This document shows positions 1 through 8,983 of a stretch of DNA of 64,000 nt, piece by piece. Positions within the stretch are counted from its first letter, which is position 1. Each line of letters opens with the position of its first letter. The position numbers and the translations under genes were made by a program. The notes under the pieces were generated by a model. The model was not told the DNA's origin, made no database searches, and saw nothing but the letters and a program-made list of their open reading frames with translations. The stretch is from Bremerella sp. P1 (GTDB lineage Bacteria > Planctomycetota > Planctomycetia > Pirellulales > Pirellulaceae): assembly GCF_028748185.1 (NCBI RefSeq), contig NZ_CP118164.1, positions 6,659,814 to 6,723,813 of the forward strand. The letters run 5' to 3'.

Positions 1-398
1 ACACGCCGCTTACCGAAGCGCAAGACGGCAAGTCATCGCGTAGCCGAATCGTTGACTCGCCCGAGTTGGAGTTTTTCAAAGAAGTCCCCACCGTCTGGGA
101 CGAGACGAAGGTCATCCATGGCGAGATCGGCGAGTACGCCGTCATTGCCCGGCGTAGCGGCGACGTATGGTTTGTGGGCGCGATAAACGCGAATGAGAAA
201 CGCGAGCTGAGCCTGCCGCTGACGTTCCTTTCTCCGGATACCAAGTACGAGGCCTGCCGCTATCGAGACGACCCCAGCATGCCCACGAAAACAAAGATCC
301 GCATCGATACCGAGGCAGTCGATGCCACGACCGAACTGACTCTCACACTTCTACGTGACGGCGGCGAGGCGATTCGGATTGCTCCAACCGGTCGGTAG
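1..398 (+). CDS. Glycoside hydrolase family 97 (alpha-glucosidase), C-terminal end
   Basis: The reading frame is open to the left edge (first full codon at base 3), so only about the last 131 residues are present. The phrase SPELEFFKEVPTVWDETKVI and the following beta-rich stretch with ARRSGDVWFVGAINAN match the C-terminal beta-sandwich domain of GH97 enzymes, which hydrolyse or transfer alpha-glucosides or alpha-galactosides, usually in the periplasm. The catalytic barrel lies outside the window, so the substrate and mechanism (retaining or inverting) cannot be judged. It converges with the DUF1028 gene, 38 bases apart. Family assignment is fairly sure; specificity is unknown. Confidence 0.8.
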   Translation, partial: TPLTEAQDGKSSRSRIVDSPELEFFKEVPTVWDETKVIHGEIGEYAVIARRSGDVWFVGAINANEKRELSLPLTFLSPDTKYEACRYRDDPSMPTKTKIRIDTEAVDATTELTLTLLRDGGEAIRIAPTGR

Positions 399-436
399 TA
401 ACCATGGATTAAGTCCAGCAAGTTCAGACAGTCAAC

Positions 437-1243
437 TTAGTCTTTCGATGCTTCCTCAGTTGATGGCACACGACGATGCGAACCGGCAAAGAAGTTCTTG
501 TGCACTTCCAGCAGTCGGGCAAGTTCCGTGACCGGTTCGGCATGGTCGTCGACGCGGAGGTCGATGTAGCGATCGTTTCCTCCATAGCCAGCCTCTTTCC
601 GGTAGACCATCAGCGCAGCCGATTGCTTGCCGCGTCGGTCTCCACCCGCATCGTCACCGGCGGTCAAAGCGGCCATCAACCAGTCGGCCAGCTCTCCTTC
701 GCCCTTTTGACTGGCCTCACGATACTTGGCCGCCATATCCTGAATCACCTTCTCACCGGCCAACAAGTTGCCCTGCACGGTAAAGTGCTCTCCCATCAGG
801 TGACCTGCCCAGGCATTGCACTTCTCGCCGGTGAAGCTGGCAGCTCTCCCTTGCGCATCGACGATCCCCAACTGACGAATGGCCCGGCCTTCATCGCCAT
901 TGGTTAGTTGCTGCACGACCTCATCGGCCGTCTTATCCTTCAGCAGCTTTAATCCCTCAGGTCCATAAGCCGTATTCGCCGCCGACTGTGTGGCGATCGC
1001 CCCTCGACCGGCCTCACCCCAGGGGACAATGCAGCCGACGCCCAGCACTTTACTTGCCACGGCAATCCCCAGATCCCCAGTCTTCGGATCGTAGGCGACG
1101 ATCGAAAACGTATTCACCTCCGGGTCGGTCGCCTGCGAGGAAGTCACCGCGGGGCGATCTTTCTCAGGCTGCGTCACATACACTAGCCCGACAGCCAAAA
1201 GGGGAATAGCGATTACGGAAGTTACCTTGAGAGCGTTCATCAT
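437..1243 (-). CDS. DUF1028 family secreted protein
   Basis: A protein of 268 residues. Residues about 8-25 form a hydrophobic export or anchor segment. From NTFSIVAYDPKTGDLGIAVA onward it follows the DUF1028 (Ntn-hydrolase-like fold) pattern, with the glycine-rich core GVGCIVPWGEAGRGAIATQ, the segment GNLLAGEKVI, and ADWLMAALTAGDDAGGDRRGKQSAALMV near the end. The family is widespread, its activity has not been firmly established, and a peptidase- or amidase-like role is sometimes proposed from the fold. The next gene upstream (P-type ATPase) lies 42 bases away on the same strand, so the two may be co-transcribed. The family call is secure; the role is unknown. Confidence 0.85.
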   Translation of the reverse strand: MMNALKVTSVIAIPLLAVGLVYVTQPEKDRPAVTSSQATDPEVNTFSIVAYDPKTGDLGIAVASKVLGVGCIVPWGEAGRGAIATQSAANTAYGPEGLKLLKDKTADEVVQQLTNGDEGRAIRQLGIVDAQGRAASFTGEKCNAWAGHLMGEHFTVQGNLLAGEKVIQDMAAKYREASQKGEGELADWLMAALTAGDDAGGDRRGKQSAALMVYRKEAGYGGNDRYIDLRVDDHAEPVTELARLLEVHKNFFAGSHRRVPSTEEASKD

Positions 1244-1285
1244 GTTGTGTCCGTTGAGGTCGATTGTCGCTACTAGTTTACCCTC

Positions 1286-3991
1286 TCAAGGCTTTACCCA
1301 ACCCGCGCGAAGCTTATCGAGCTCTGCCAGGAAGAAGAGGATGGCCCCGGTTCCCACGGCAAGCGCCCACGGACGCCAGGTCGTTGGTTGGGTTTCGAAT
1401 ATCTGATTGATTACCGGCACATAGGTGAACACAAGTTGTAGACCTATCATGGCCAGTACGCCAAGCCATAGAAGCGGGTTCGAGAAGAGTCCGAGCTTGA
1501 AAAACGATACGCGAAGTGAGCGACATGTGAGCAAATAGGCCGCCTGCCCGAGCACGATCACGTTGACAGCGGCTGTGCGCGCCGATTCCAGCTCGACGCC
1601 CAACGACTTCTTGAACGCAAAGACCGCATACGTAGATACGACCAACAAAGCGCCTACCCAGAGTGTCCGAATCATGAGAGACATCGAAAGAATGGGTTCG
1701 TCGACGTCTCGAGGTGATCGATTCATCAGGCCCGGCTCTTTCGGCTCGAAGGCCAGCGTTGCTCCCAAAAGGACAGCCGTCGACATGTTGATCCAAAGGA
1801 TTTGCAGGGGCGTAATGGGCAGCTCGAAACCAAGAAACGCAGCGACCAGAATGATCCCAGCTTCACCGAGGTTCGTGGGAAGCGTCCAGGCAATGAACTT
1901 TGTGAGGTTATCGTAGATTCCACGACCTTCTTCCACAGCCGCTTCGATCGATGCGAAGTTGTCATCCGTCAGAATCATATCGGCCGCCTCCTTGGTCACC
2001 TCCGTACCGGTGATTCCCATGGCAACGCCAATGTTGGCCTGACGCAACGCAGGTGCGTCGTTGACGCCATCGCCGGTCATTGCCACGACATTTCCGCGCG
2101 ACTGCAAGGCTTCCACAAGTCTTAGCTTCTGGGATGGAGACACCCGCGCATACACGGCGATATCTTCCACAGTTCCTAAAAGCTCTCGATCCGACATCTT
2201 TTCAAGCTGGACGCCTGTGATGCCCTGCAAGCGATCACCGCTGTCGTCGCTTTTTCCCTGGAGCCCAAGTTGTGCCGCGATTGCAGCCGCGGTCCCGACA
2301 TGGTCGCCGGTGATCATCTTCACCTTGACACCGGCATTCTGACAGGCTGCCACTGCCTTGATAGCCTCAGGACGAGGCGGGTCAATCATGCCTTGAAGGC
2401 CCAATAGCGTCAGTCCAGAAGCAAGATCCTCATGTTCCAGGTTGGATTGCGTCGCTGGGACTACTTTCTTTGCAAATGCAAGAACTCGCAGTCCCTGCGA
2501 TGCCATTTCAGCGACCTGCGATTCAATTCCAGCGGTATCAAACGATCCGCCATCGGCCTGGCCCTGGCATCGAGGTAAGAGCTGCTCAACCGAACCTTTG
2601 ACGTAGGCGACGTTCTCACTTTCACTCGCTTGGTGAAGTGTCGCCATGTACTGATACTGCGATTCGAAGGGAATCGTATCGAGCCGTGGATATGCCGCTT
2701 CAGTTTGCTTGCGATCGAGTCCCAACTTTGCCCCGGAAACCAACAGAGCCGCTTCGGTCGGGTCTCCCTCAACTTTCCAGTCGCCGGAATCCAAGGCAAC
2801 CAGATTGGTGTCGTTGCAAAGCAATCCAGCTCGCAAGAGCTCGCCCAGATGCTCGTCTTCCTTGGCGTTGACGTCGGATTCATCACTGCTGGTGATATCT
2901 CCTGTTGGATCATAGCCGGAACCTTCCACTTGGAACCGCTTCGACCCTGTCGAAAGACTCCGTACCGTCATCTGGTTCTGCGTGAGCGTACCGGTCTTGT
3001 CGGAGCAAATGACGGTGGTACTACCCAGAGTTTCAACGGCAGGCAATTTGCGGACAATGGCGCGGCGACTGGCAAGCCGTGATACACCCAACGCCAATGT
3101 TGCGGTGACCACCGCCGGCAGTCCTTCAGGGATCGCCCCAACGGCCAGGGCCACGGCTGCCAGCAAGACCGCGACGGGTGGCTCCCCACGCAAAAGGATG
3201 GCTACGGCTACCAAGGCTGCGAGAACCAGAATGACTTTCAACAGAATGTGGCTCAGCTCATTGATTCGGCGAACTAGCGGCGTTTCTAAAACGTCGGCCG
3301 AGGCAATGAGCTTATTGATATTGCCAATTTCCGTTTGATCACCTGTTGCTACGACGATCCCTGTGCCTGTTCCATAGGTGACAAGCGTCGACGAGAACGC
3401 GATATTGGTCCGTTCTGCCAGGGGCGTGTTTTCCGGTAACGTATCGAGCGACTTTTCGACCGGTACTGATTCGCCTGTGAGGGCTGATTCGTCAATCTGT
3501 AGATCGCGTAGCTGAAGGAGCCGCAGATCGGCCGGCACGCGATCGCCTGATTGAAGCTTCACGCAGTCTCCAGGCACCAATTCGGAAGCGGCGACCTGCA
3601 TTGTTTGGCCGCCGCGGATGACCGTCGCCTCGCTGCTGAGCACCTTGCTCAACGCGTTGATCGCTTGGAGTGCCTTCGCCTCCTGGACATAGCCGATGAT
3701 GGAGTTGACAAGCACCACGGCAAAGATGACCGCCGCGTCGGCCCATTCTCTTAGGATGATCGTCAGTGCGGTTGCGGCGAGCAGAATATAGACCAGTGGC
3801 TGTTGAAACTGGCGGAGGAAAATCTGAAACTTCGTTTCGCCCTCGGCTTGGGTCAACGCATTGGGGCCAAAGCGTTCGCGGCGACGACCAATCTCTAAAA
3901 GGGGCAAGCCATCGTTGATACTTGTTTCCAGTCGCGACTCCACATCCGGGGCATCAAAGTGGTACCAGAACTCGGTTTCTGGGCGACTCAT
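1286..3991 (-). CDS. P-type cation-transporting ATPase, P2A (calcium) type
   Basis: A protein of 901 residues, the usual length for bacterial PacL/SERCA-like pumps of the inner membrane. In order: N-terminal cation-ATPase domain (1-75), first membrane hairpin (65-105), actuator domain with TGES at 172-175, membrane helices with the ion-binding IPEGLPA at 287-293, the phosphorylation site DKTGTLT at 331-337 (D331), nucleotide-binding domain, then MITGDHVGTA and the hinge GDGVNDAPAL, and four or more C-terminal helices. The IPEGLPA helix and overall order fit calcium or manganese efflux rather than heavy-metal (CPx) pumps; no N-terminal metal-binding CxxC is seen. The true ion cannot be told from sequence alone. 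Confidence 0.92.
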   Translation of the reverse strand: MSRPETEFWYHFDAPDVESRLETSINDGLPLLEIGRRRERFGPNALTQAEGETKFQIFLRQFQQPLVYILLAATALTIILREWADAAVIFAVVLVNSIIGYVQEAKALQAINALSKVLSSEATVIRGGQTMQVAASELVPGDCVKLQSGDRVPADLRLLQLRDLQIDESALTGESVPVEKSLDTLPENTPLAERTNIAFSSTLVTYGTGTGIVVATGDQTEIGNINKLIASADVLETPLVRRINELSHILLKVILVLAALVAVAILLRGEPPVAVLLAAVALAVGAIPEGLPAVVTATLALGVSRLASRRAIVRKLPAVETLGSTTVICSDKTGTLTQNQMTVRSLSTGSKRFQVEGSGYDPTGDITSSDESDVNAKEDEHLGELLRAGLLCNDTNLVALDSGDWKVEGDPTEAALLVSGAKLGLDRKQTEAAYPRLDTIPFESQYQYMATLHQASESENVAYVKGSVEQLLPRCQGQADGGSFDTAGIESQVAEMASQGLRVLAFAKKVVPATQSNLEHEDLASGLTLLGLQGMIDPPRPEAIKAVAACQNAGVKVKMITGDHVGTAAAIAAQLGLQGKSDDSGDRLQGITGVQLEKMSDRELLGTVEDIAVYARVSPSQKLRLVEALQSRGNVVAMTGDGVNDAPALRQANIGVAMGITGTEVTKEAADMILTDDNFASIEAAVEEGRGIYDNLTKFIAWTLPTNLGEAGIILVAAFLGFELPITPLQILWINMSTAVLLGATLAFEPKEPGLMNRSPRDVDEPILSMSLMIRTLWVGALLVVSTYAVFAFKKSLGVELESARTAAVNVIVLGQAAYLLTCRSLRVSFFKLGLFSNPLLWLGVLAMIGLQLVFTYVPVINQIFETQPTTWRPWALAVGTGAILFFLAELDKLRAGWVKP

Positions 3992-4067
3992 GAGTGATCC
4001 TCTCGACTGCGGTTGATGAAATGTATCGTGAAAGACTGATTGACGGAAAATAAACCTGCGATGCGAG

Positions 4068-4868
4068 CTAATACGAGGTGGTATGAATGACGTCGCAAAT
4101 TCCTTCTAGGTCCAAGTCGTCCTCGTGCTCTCCGAAAGGGCTTTCCTGCGTATGCGCTAAGTAAAGCAGACCAAAATAGAAATAGCTATGCAGGAATGTG
4201 ACCGGAATCTGCCACACTCCTAAATCGGTTGTGAGACTCCACGGCAGAATCAACATAAACAGGAGGACGCCTTGGGTGAGGAGTATTTTATAACTTGGGG
4301 GAAATGGAGTCGTGGCAATGCGTTCGCACGCTCCACAGACCTCCATGAATTCCCGTGCCTCACTATCTAAGATCCGCAAGACATCATCGCTGATTCTGCC
4401 CTCATCGCGCCAACGGACCAGCATCGAGTAAATCTCGGTCGAGCGGTCTCTAGGTAGATGCGTGTACTGATCCTGACCGGCAATCTGGGAACCCCGTAGT
4501 TTACTTTTCAACTGGGAAGCGAAGGAAACGACATATCCATGCAGCTGTTCTAGTTCGGACACCTCCGGTTGCGCATAGACGTTGGCTTTGATCATCAAAT
4601 TACGGCTGATATTGACGAGTTTCCCCCACAGCGTTCTTGCTTCCCACCAACGCTCGTAGGCAGCGTTGCTCCGCAGCACTAATAAGAGCCCAAGTAAGAA
4701 TTCGATGCCTGCATAAACGACCGAAGAATGATCCGCGATTTGATGGAACGAAGAGTTTTCTTTCCAGACCGGCAAAAGACCGTAGCAGGCAAATGCACAC
4801 GCCGTCAAAGTCGCATCCCGCGTGACGGATGTTCCCCGAATAAAATGCCAGACGGTCTTTATGTCCAT
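4068..4868 (-). CDS. Bestrophin-family membrane channel protein
   Basis: A protein of 266 residues matching bacterial bestrophin-like (UPF0187) channels. The N-terminus has the family-typical pattern of a basic amphipathic start, then a hydrophobic helix (about 20-38). The family hallmark LLVLRSNAAYERWWEAR follows at about 61-77. C-terminal membrane helices are at about 195-215 and 222-240, ending in an acidic tail (FGEHEDDLDLEGI). Bestrophins form pentameric anion or cation channels in the inner membrane. It lies 76 bases downstream of the ATPase start on the same strand, so it is probably transcribed separately, or ahead of the ATPase from a promoter in the 4869-5373 gap. Confidence 0.82.
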   Translation of the reverse strand: MDIKTVWHFIRGTSVTRDATLTACAFACYGLLPVWKENSSFHQIADHSSVVYAGIEFLLGLLLVLRSNAAYERWWEARTLWGKLVNISRNLMIKANVYAQPEVSELEQLHGYVVSFASQLKSKLRGSQIAGQDQYTHLPRDRSTEIYSMLVRWRDEGRISDDVLRILDSEAREFMEVCGACERIATTPFPPSYKILLTQGVLLFMLILPWSLTTDLGVWQIPVTFLHSYFYFGLLYLAHTQESPFGEHEDDLDLEGICDVIHTTSY

Positions 4869-5373
4869 TTTATTGCCACATATCTGGTTGGCGTTGCCGA
4901 TTGCTCCAATTTAGCAGTAAGTGATTCGAATCGCCAAAACTACGCCTCAGAAGTACTATTCGCGATTCCATCTCGCTGACATGGGTGCTGTCACAAGGAA
5001 TACTTCTCTCCGCGATAGAGTGTCACCAAAAGAAAGGGGAGAGCGGATTGGTCCTGTCTGCCTGGGTGATGTTGTTGCGTTCACTAAAGAAAGAATGGAA
5101 AAGCTACCGAACCGTTGAATCCATGGCAAATCAAGGTTCTGGTGATTCGATTTGACCAAGCTATATTCGCTTAGACGGCCATGATTCGATTACAATCGAA
5201 GCCGCAGGCCGCGATGCCGTCAAACGTACCCTGAAATTCGGTGCGTCCAACAATTCACGATTTGGAATCGACTAGCTATAGGCTTGTCCATCGAGGACGA
5301 GTAGTCCATGTCCTGCATTACCTACGATAATGTGAAAATCCCTTCCTACTTTCTCATTTCCCGTGAAACCATC
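4869..5373. other. Non-coding gap between divergent genes
   Basis: About 500 bases between the bestrophin gene (leftward) and the sulfatase gene (rightward). Short open frames exist on both strands but none has family features. The gap presumably holds both promoters; no clear -35/-10 pair was found. Confidence 0.4.
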
Positions 5374-6819
5374 ATGCCCACCTATCTCTCGATGCTTGCG
5401 TTCTTCGTGACGACTCTCGCGATGCTTTTGCCTGTCTCCCTGGAAGCGGCGGACAAAGACAAGCTCAACGTGCTGTTCATCGTCGCGGACGACATGAATT
5501 GCGACCTGGGTGTGTATGGCAACCAGCAAGTCATCACGCCTAACCTGGAACGCCTCGCGAGAATGGGCGTTCGCTTCGACAACGCTTATTGTCAGCAACC
5601 CCTTTGCGGTCCCAGCCGTGCGAGCCTGATGACCGGGCTACGTCCCGACACGCTCGACATGCATACGCTTGCTCACGAACTTCGTAAGAAGAACCCCGAT
5701 GTGGTAACGCTGGGCCAGCTCTTTCGCAATAACGGTTACTTCACGGCTCGAGCTGGAAAGATATACCACTACGGCAATCCATCGCAGATCGGTACCGACG
5801 GCAACGATGATCCGGCAACCTGGGTCGAGCGGTACAACCCTGCCGGAATCGACTCGAAGCAGGAAGACAAGATCATCCGCTACAGCAAGGGCGGTTTAGG
5901 GATTTCCATGGCATGGTGGGATCCTGAAAGCAAAGACGAGGAGCATACCGATGGCATGGTCGCCTCGAAGATTATCGAGTTAATCGAGCAGCACAAGGAT
6001 GAACCCTTCTTCCTGGCAGCAGGTTTTTTCAATCCGCATTGCCCCTACGTCGCCCCGAAGAAGTACTTCGATCTGTACCCGCTCGATGGCATTACCATGC
6101 CCGATTTAGAGGAGGCCAAAGCGGACCTGGCTGACGTACCGAAAATGGCGATCCAGCGTGATCTCAAGGGGTGGCCGTACTATTTCAATGGCGTTTCCGT
6201 GGAAGAAGCCCGTAAGTGCAAACAGGCCTACTATGCCTGCAATTCGTTTGTCGATGCCCAGATCGGCCGACTATTAGATGCCCTCGAGAAACACGATCTC
6301 ATGGACAACACCGTGATCGTCTTTTGGTCGGATCATGGTTACTTTCTGGGTGAAAAAGGGCTGTGGTACAAACGGAAGGCCTTTGAGCGTTCTGCCCGGA
6401 TGCCCATGATCATCGCCGGCCCGGGACTGACGCAGGAGGCCTCAACTAAGAAGCCCGTCGAGCTGCTCGATCTCTATCCAACTCTGGCCGACCTTTGTGG
6501 ACTCACCCCACCATCGAACCTGGAAGGCCTGTCGCTACGACCTCTTCTGGCAAACCCAGCCGAAGCAAAGTGGGACAAACCTGCCGTCACACAGGTCTGG
6601 CACAACAAGAATGCCTGGGGGTATTCGATACGAACAGAACGATGGCGATACACCGAATGGCTTGAAGGCAAGGCTGGCCGAGAACTGTACGATCACGACA
6701 ATGACCCCGACGAAGTCCACAACCTGGCCGACAAGCCAGACCACGCGGAAACCATCGCAAGACTGTCAGCAGACTTAAAGTCTTACGTCAATCTCAAGCC
6801 GCATAAACGAAACGAGTGA
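5374..6819 (+). CDS. Secreted sulfatase, iduronate-2-sulfatase-like
   Basis: The start at 5374 is chosen because it directly opens a signal peptide (hydrophobic 7-20, cleavage near LEA-ADKDK at about 26). The frame does open earlier, at 5308, but those 22 residues do not look like an export signal. The 481-residue protein has the metal-binding ADDMN (D39, D40), the sulfatase signature CGPSRASLMTG with C78 as the site of formylglycine conversion, and downstream a metal-binding WSDHGYFLGEKGLWYK segment. Cys-type sulfatases need a formylglycine-generating enzyme, not encoded here. Likely substrates are sulfated polysaccharides, as in other marine planctomycetes. The order of motifs most resembles iduronate-2-sulfatase-like members. 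Confidence 0.9.
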   Translation: MPTYLSMLAFFVTTLAMLLPVSLEAADKDKLNVLFIVADDMNCDLGVYGNQQVITPNLERLARMGVRFDNAYCQQPLCGPSRASLMTGLRPDTLDMHTLAHELRKKNPDVVTLGQLFRNNGYFTARAGKIYHYGNPSQIGTDGNDDPATWVERYNPAGIDSKQEDKIIRYSKGGLGISMAWWDPESKDEEHTDGMVASKIIELIEQHKDEPFFLAAGFFNPHCPYVAPKKYFDLYPLDGITMPDLEEAKADLADVPKMAIQRDLKGWPYYFNGVSVEEARKCKQAYYACNSFVDAQIGRLLDALEKHDLMDNTVIVFWSDHGYFLGEKGLWYKRKAFERSARMPMIIAGPGLTQEASTKKPVELLDLYPTLADLCGLTPPSNLEGLSLRPLLANPAEAKWDKPAVTQVWHNKNAWGYSIRTERWRYTEWLEGKAGRELYDHDNDPDEVHNLADKPDHAETIARLSADLKSYVNLKPHKRNE

Positions 6820-6859
6820 ACTCGACGAAACCAAGCACCTTCCGCATCAAAATTAAAAG

Positions 6860-6902
6860 GTAGGCCAGGCAGGACTTGAACCCGCGACCAAGGGATTATG
6901 AG
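6860..6902. repeat. attL-like repeat: 3' half of tRNA-CAU gene
   Basis: Identical over 43 bases to 27016-27058. It runs from the discriminator base through the T arm and variable loop to the anticodon and just beyond. It lacks the 5' half of the tRNA and so is not a functional tRNA gene. It is followed by a small hairpin (accctgg/ccagggt, 6944-6962) and by the arm-type repeats. Confidence 0.85.
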
Positions 6903-7008
6903 GACCTTCCTAGGGTTTTGCAGGTGCCTTTAGGACTTTGGAGACCCTGGTTTTTCCAGGGTTTCCGGTCCTGTAAGGGTCTACGCGAATCTGACGAAAG
7001 CCGCTTTT

Positions 7009-7051
7009 AGTTTGGTTCTGGTTTGGTAACGGTTTGGTTTTAGTTTGGTAA
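7009..7051 (+). repeat. Four phased GTTTGGT repeats, probable integrase arm sites
   Basis: Copies of (a/g)gtttggt(a/t) begin at 7009, 7020, 7031 and 7042, exactly 11 bases apart, all in the same orientation. Two more copies lie near the other end at 26937 and 26949. Spacing of one helical turn and position just inside the attachment repeats fit arm-type binding sites of a tyrosine recombinase. Confidence 0.6.
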
Positions 7052-7088
7052 TCAAGACTTGCCACACCAGCGGTCAAAGACGGCCAAG

Positions 7089-7643
7089 CTACGGCTTCTC
7101 TGTCCGTAGTTTCATGTCTCGTTCATGCATCTGAATTATGATTTCGGCTGACTTACTTGCCTCATCGCTTTCTACCCCGCTGTCACGCAACTTTTCATAG
7201 ACGAAATCCTTTGCCTTTTGACGTTCTTCCGCCTTTTTCTTTTGGTACGACCGTTCTTCCTGGCTTTGATATTCGTAGTTGATTTGTTTTTGCTGCCACG
7301 ATCCTTGATAGGAGATCAGGAGAGCGACAAGCATGACTAACGCTATCGAGCCGAAGCCACCAACGAGAATAACAATCAATGCGGCTTGATCGTCCGAAAC
7401 TCCAGACGTTTTCGACTCGCGATTTGGGTAATTAGATGTCCTGGGACGGTCCTTGGCTTCGGGTACCGGTGCCACCGCTCCTGATGCTGGCTCTTTCTTC
7501 TCCTCTTGAACTCTTTCTTTCTGCCTAGCAAGGTGTTGCCTTGCGGCCTCTGCCATCAACTCCTTGTTTTTCCTCATGGAGCTTCGTGAGCCACCCCATA
7601 CATCTGGCTCAGAATTTCGACTTCGATCACCAAAATTGGACAT
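7089..7643 (-). CDS. Hypothetical single-span membrane protein
   Basis: A protein of 184 residues with no recognised family. Residues 1-75 are polar, basic and proline-rich (likely disordered). One clear membrane helix lies at about 85-112 (ALIVILVGGFGSIALVMLVA). It is followed by a highly charged, glutamine- and lysine-rich segment that probably forms a coiled coil (about 120-150), then an acidic-basic tail. It is the first gene inside the left end of the element and is transcribed toward that end, divergently from the two-gene module at 7979. Base composition is more A+T-rich than in the flanking host genes, as expected of element DNA. Possible roles include membrane-linked exclusion or lysis control, but nothing in the sequence proves either. 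Confidence 0.6.
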   Translation of the reverse strand: MSNFGDRSRNSEPDVWGGSRSSMRKNKELMAEAARQHLARQKERVQEEKKEPASGAVAPVPEAKDRPRTSNYPNRESKTSGVSDDQAALIVILVGGFGSIALVMLVALLISYQGSWQQKQINYEYQSQEERSYQKKKAEERQKAKDFVYEKLRDSGVESDEASKSAEIIIQMHERDMKLRTEKP

Positions 7644-7842
7644 CTTTAGATTTGCCCTTGCCTAAGAAGCCTCCAAATACCCCCGCATGAGGGGGAACAC
7701 TTCGCAGATTGTAGCTGGAAGCTAGGGCTAATCAAATGGTGGCTCGATACAGTCGTGCACATTTCTCGATCAAACCTTAAGGGCCTAGTGATCCAATGAC
7801 CAAACGTGTACTCGAGATCGCTGAGAATTGGCATTTAATGAA

Positions 7843-7863
7843 AGTATCAATGAAATTGATACT
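7843..7863. promoter_or_regulatory. Perfect 9-bp palindrome upstream of the two-gene module
   Basis: Arms agtatcaat and attgatact separated by gaa. It sits in an A+T-rich 335-base gap between divergent genes, about 115 bases before the start at 7979. The form is that of a dimeric repressor operator. The regulator is unknown. Confidence 0.45.
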
Positions 7864-7978
7864 ACTTTTGAGCATATATAACTTGCTGATACTCAGAAGC
7901 TTGAAGCCTACCTCTTTGCGCGGGATACTAACCCCCTTCGCATTTTACCTAGAACTGGCAAGGCAACTCTGAACAGCT

Positions 7979-8983
7979 ATGGCAAGTAACACGAACAAAA
8001 CGCTCAAATACAAAGTCGCTAAATTCCACGCTGACAAGACCACAAGAACGTTACAGAGCCTCGTTCAATCCGCAATTAAGAAGAAAAACGCAGCCTTCGA
8101 TCGTTGCCATACGCTAGACGCAGTCGCTGGGGTAACGCGACTAATCAATTACCACGGTCCCTACAAAAGCATGCGCGTAGGTGAACTATTGGACTACACG
8201 AAGGGACACGCCCAACCGTATACCAAATTCGAGAAGAAACTCGAAAGCCTACCGCTTCAAGGTATGGCTCCTCCTGAGGGATCGGACTTCATCCATAGTA
8301 TTTTTTATTTCGCGATCTTAGAGAATCACGTAATTATCTCCCAGTCAACGAGTTTGCGAGTTGCACAGTTTGAAGCGTATCTCAACTGGTTGCTACATCA
8401 GACAGGGCAACTGAAAGATGAACAATTTGTGGAACTTCAAGATCAGCCGCCCATGGGCAAGACTGGCAACGTCTCGGATGCGACTTCAATCGAGATGAGC
8501 GCTCCTGTTGAGTTTGTCGCAAAGCATCCTGGAGGTGATGAAAAATCGGGGAACATCGTCACAACTGAGGACCACGGTGTAAAAGATGTTCGAATCTTCC
8601 TGAAAGGACTCGGGATGGATGTCTTAAAAGCACTCCTTCCCGAGGCCCTCGGTTTTCCTGACGGACTTAGCCCTGATGAGATTGCCATGAACCGTGAGCT
8701 TGTCGTTAACCTGGAGTTGAAGTGGAAGAAGCGGCGAAGCGACGACTCGACGAAGTTGCTTGATGAAGTAGCTCAGAAGCTCCGCCATGTAGACGACGAA
8801 CTTGATTACAAAATCAAGACTAAAGATGGAGGCGTCATTACCAAAAATGATTTGAAGTTGTCAAAGTCCATTGCAATTGGTACTAACCCTACCTCAAAAT
8901 TGCCGAACCGAGATCAACTTTGGGAATCGATGCATGAATGGTTGAAAGAACTCTTGGAGCAAAATCGAGTTAGTTCCTCATGA
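7979..8983 (+). CDS. Hypothetical soluble protein, first gene of a two-gene module
   Basis: A protein of 334 residues with no signal peptide or membrane helix. It is lysine-rich at the N-terminus. The middle has a helical segment, FAILENHVIISQSTSLRVAQ, followed by LNWLL; a charged C-terminal region ends in ESMHEWLKELLEQ. No enzyme motif was recognised. Its stop overlaps the next start by four bases (ATGA), so the two products are made together. A soluble protein followed by a four-helix membrane protein at the end of a prophage recalls lambda rexA-rexB, and Kiwa also pairs a four-helix membrane protein with a cytosolic partner. No sequence similarity to either could be confirmed, so a defence or exclusion role is only inferred from architecture and position. 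Confidence 0.65.
   Translation: MASNTNKTLKYKVAKFHADKTTRTLQSLVQSAIKKKNAAFDRCHTLDAVAGVTRLINYHGPYKSMRVGELLDYTKGHAQPYTKFEKKLESLPLQGMAPPEGSDFIHSIFYFAILENHVIISQSTSLRVAQFEAYLNWLLHQTGQLKDEQFVELQDQPPMGKTGNVSDATSIEMSAPVEFVAKHPGGDEKSGNIVTTEDHGVKDVRIFLKGLGMDVLKALLPEALGFPDGLSPDEIAMNRELVVNLELKWKKRRSDDSTKLLDEVAQKLRHVDDELDYKIKTKDGGVITKNDLKLSKSIAIGTNPTSKLPNRDQLWESMHEWLKELLEQNRVSSS

Noticed and set aside
6860-6902. Second tRNA gene
   Set aside because: Only the 3' half is present; no D arm or 5' acceptor strand, so it is an attachment-site remnant.
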